Shown here: in pieces, positions 39,325-41,098 of the stretch
Numbering within the stretch: position 1 is the first letter of the stretch
Layout of the letters: each line of letters begins with the position of its first letter
Source: Bacteroidales bacterium
GTDB taxonomy: Bacteria > Bacteroidota > Bacteroidia > Bacteroidales > P3
Direction: 5' to 3'
DNA: 41,098 nucleotides
NCBI GenBank assembly: GCA_017542345.1
Contig: JAFXXI010000030.1
Location: forward strand, 1-41,098
Notes under the pieces: model-generated
Told to the model about the DNA's origin: nothing
Database searches by the model: none
Seen by the model: only the letters and a program-made list of their open reading frames with translations
Translations under genes and position numbers: made by a program

Positions 39325-40845
39325 ATGATGAAAGGAATATATAGCACGCTGATTTGCATGGCATTCGCCGTGCTGATGACGGTTCCCTGCGGGGTGAAAG
39401 CCCAGGACGAACCCCAGGAATTGACCAATCTGGTCATCTTTCTCCGCTTTGCCGACGACGAGGAGATCACCCATCCCTTCGCCGAGATCGACTCGATGTT
39501 CAACGGCCGCAGGCCGGGCACCCTGAGCGTCTACAATTTCTACGACGCCCTCACCTACGGCCGGCTGCACTACAACACCGTCTATACCAACAACATCCAA
39601 AACGGCGTGATTGTCTCCTACCGCGACCCGATGCCGCGCTGCCACTTCCAGCCCTACGACAGCCTCTCGAACCCCGACGGCTACCACCCCTGGGAGCAGC
39701 CCTTCATGGGCGTCTCGACCCGCGAGGCGCAGCTGCTGGGTCGCGCCGTCCGCTACATCGACTCGATGCATCTGGTCGACCCCGGCGTGGTGCTCGACGG
39801 CAACGGTGACGGCGTGATAGACAACCTCAGCTTCATCGTCAAAGGCGGCACCGGCGCATGGGCCTCCATCCTCTGGCCCCACATGGAGTATTTCCCCCAC
39901 GACTCGCTCGATTACACCGTTACCCTCAACGGGGTGCGCCCCAACACCTTCAACTTCGAGTTCGAAGGCGCCGGCCAGAGCTACTTCTCGGCCCATGTCT
40001 TCCGCCACGAGATGGGCCATTCGCTGAACCTGCCCGACCTCTACCACTATCTCAACTACAGCAATGTGATGCCCGCCGGCATGTGGGACATGATGCACTA
40101 CAACTACGCCCCCAACCATACGGCCGCCATCTACAAGAACAAAATCCTCCACGTTTCGGACGACCCGATAGAGATCACCGCCGACGGCGACTACACGCTG
40201 CGCAGCGTGGGCTCCAGCCCCTCGCGCAACTGCTACTACATCCGCTCATCCATCGACCCCACGCAGTGGTTCCTCTTTGAATACCGCCGTCAGGCCGACC
40301 CCTTCGAGGACGGCATTCCCGGCACGGGCCTCATCGTGGCACGCTGGAACGACACCGTGTCGCTCGATTACAACGGCATGTTCGCCAACGCCTTCTTCGA
40401 CTTCTACACCCAGGCGCACCAGTACTGGATTTTCCGTCCGGGGAGCGCCATCGACACGGTGCCCGGCAACATCTACCAGGCGTTCTTCAGCCAGGCTTCA
40501 GGCCGCACCACGTTCGGCCCCGACACCGACCCGCACCCCTACCTCACCGACGGCACCCCCGACACGAGTTTCGTGATTACCGACATCCGTGAGAACGGCA
40601 ACCAGCTCACCTTCCATGTGCACTTCCTCGTTCCGCGTGAGGGCATCGACGAGGTCGGCGGTCAGCAGCCGCAGGTCACCGTCTTTGCCGACAACGACCG
40701 CGTGGTGGTGCGTGGCGCCGAGGGCGAGACGGTGAATGTCTACGACATGATGGGCCGCAGGGTACAGAACAGCGCACTTCCCGCCGGCGTGTATGTCGTC
40801 AGAGTCGGCGACAACATAGTCCGCCGCATCGTGGTAGTCAGATAA
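39325..40845 (+). CDS. M6-like secreted metalloprotease with T9SS type A sorting domain
   Basis: A 506-residue secreted protease. The signal peptide (about 1-30) ends GVKAQ. The zinc motif is H228-E-M-G-H232 followed by SLNLPDLYHY, the extended form seen in M6/immune inhibitor A-type enzymes, with the downstream Met region MPAGMWDMMHYN. The last ~70 residues (VTVFADNDRVVV ... VNVYDMMGRRVQ ... LPAGVYVVRVGDNIVRRIVVVR) are a type A T9SS sorting domain. It is expected to be exported by T9SS. ATG at 39325 or 39328. The partial 11-bp repeat array lies 84 bp upstream. Confidence 0.9.
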   Translation: MMKGIYSTLICMAFAVLMTVPCGVKAQDEPQELTNLVIFLRFADDEEITHPFAEIDSMFNGRRPGTLSVYNFYDALTYGRLHYNTVYTNNIQNGVIVSYRDPMPRCHFQPYDSLSNPDGYHPWEQPFMGVSTREAQLLGRAVRYIDSMHLVDPGVVLDGNGDGVIDNLSFIVKGGTGAWASILWPHMEYFPHDSLDYTVTLNGVRPNTFNFEFEGAGQSYFSAHVFRHEMGHSLNLPDLYHYLNYSNVMPAGMWDMMHYNYAPNHTAAIYKNKILHVSDDPIEITADGDYTLRSVGSSPSRNCYYIRSSIDPTQWFLFEYRRQADPFEDGIPGTGLIVARWNDTVSLDYNGMFANAFFDFYTQAHQYWIFRPGSAIDTVPGNIYQAFFSQASGRTTFGPDTDPHPYLTDGTPDTSFVITDIRENGNQLTFHVHFLVPREGIDEVGGQQPQVTVFADNDRVVVRGAEGETVNVYDMMGRRVQNSALPAGVYVVRVGDNIVRRIVVVR

Positions 40846-40858
40846 TCGTTCTTTCCGA

Positions 40859-40911
40859 CTGCCATTTTGTCAGCATCCGTGTCAGTCTGCGCGACTGGCA
40901 CGGATGTTGTT
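40859..40911 (+). promoter_or_regulatory. Composite regulatory element upstream of dnaK
   Basis: CTGCCATTTTGTCAG (40859-40873) is an inverted-repeat word (CTGNCA-N3-TGNCAG) whose complement occurs before grpE. After 22 nt comes TGGCACGGATGTTGTT (40896-40911), close to the sigma-54 consensus TGGCACGNNNNTTGCW. The core lies within the right arm of a long hairpin. It ends about 75 bp before the dnaK ATG. I see no TAnnTTTG box in 40912-40986. Confidence 0.55.
40874..40910. terminator. Long hairpin, possible terminator of the M6-like gene
   Basis: CATCCGTGTCAGTC (40874-40887) pairs with GACTGGCACGGATG (40893-40906) with a single G-U, loop TGCGC. The following TTGTTAT is a weak T tract, so termination is uncertain. 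The same DNA carries the sigma-54-like core. Confidence 0.5.
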
Positions 40912-40971
40912 ATATGAGGGGTGTCGGTCGCAATGGACCGGCGGAACAATCAAAGTAGTAATCAAAAATAA

Positions 40972-41098
<127 letters not shown>

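Overview
The window is chromosomal DNA from a GC-rich member of the Bacteroidota, most likely order Bacteroidales. The evidence is a MurF-alanine racemase fusion, the bamD-rpoZ-coaBC gene order, a TonB receptor paired with a DUF4249 lipoprotein, type IX secretion (T9SS) components and cargo (PorP/SprF, GldJ, C-terminal sorting domains), and promoters of the Bacteroidota form TTTG-N19/20-TAnnTTTG. No phage, transposase, integrase or CRISPR array was seen; the genes are ordinary chromosomal ones, so the unusual material is in repeats, leaders and linkers.

Layout. 2-805: 3' end of an Omp85-type outer-membrane barrel gene, then a bidirectional terminator. 890-4759 (minus): iron alcohol dehydrogenase and a large IgGFc-binding-like T9SS type B cargo. 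5181-12967 (plus): a tightly packed run of M16 peptidase, voltage-gated K+ channel, TonB receptor, DUF4249 lipoprotein, D-2-hydroxyacid dehydrogenase, DUF3109 protein and lspA, followed by tRNA-Phe(GAA). 13152-14888 (minus): M14 carboxypeptidase with T9SS type A sorting domain. 14975-19657 (plus): compact two-component system, hot-dog thioesterase, uvrA. 19654-23067 (minus): bamD-rpoZ-coaBC-lytic transglycosylase. 23597-27781 (plus): PorP/SprF protein, gldJ, OstA/LptA-like protein. 27860-33368 (plus): grpE, dnaJ, DUF2851, murF-alr fusion. 33451-37445: lon and a PorE-like protein; then tRNA-Pro(GGG). 37751-39031 (minus): stand-alone murF. 39325-40845: M6-like metalloprotease with T9SS sorting domain. 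40987-edge: start of dnaK.

The common theme is the cell envelope (barrel assembly, lipoprotein processing, LPS transport, peptidoglycan synthesis and turnover, T9SS and three of its cargoes) together with protein quality control (GrpE, DnaJ, DnaK, Lon).

The most striking unexplained structure is a 152-bp intergenic element present twice with no length difference (4880-5031 and 23158-23309). Each copy has a conserved lead block, four 11-bp units, an A5 centre, four 11-bp units in inverted orientation, and three G-rich 11-bp units. A partial third copy (G-rich 11-bp units only) is at 39187-39241. All three lie on the plus strand inside divergent intergenic regions. Separately, several conserved proteins (M16 peptidase, response regulator, UvrA, CoaBC, GldJ) carry short palindromes or tandem repeats in frame at inter-domain linkers. 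The grpE-dnaJ and dnaK leaders share a composite motif with nearly identical spacing, which suggests joint chaperone control.
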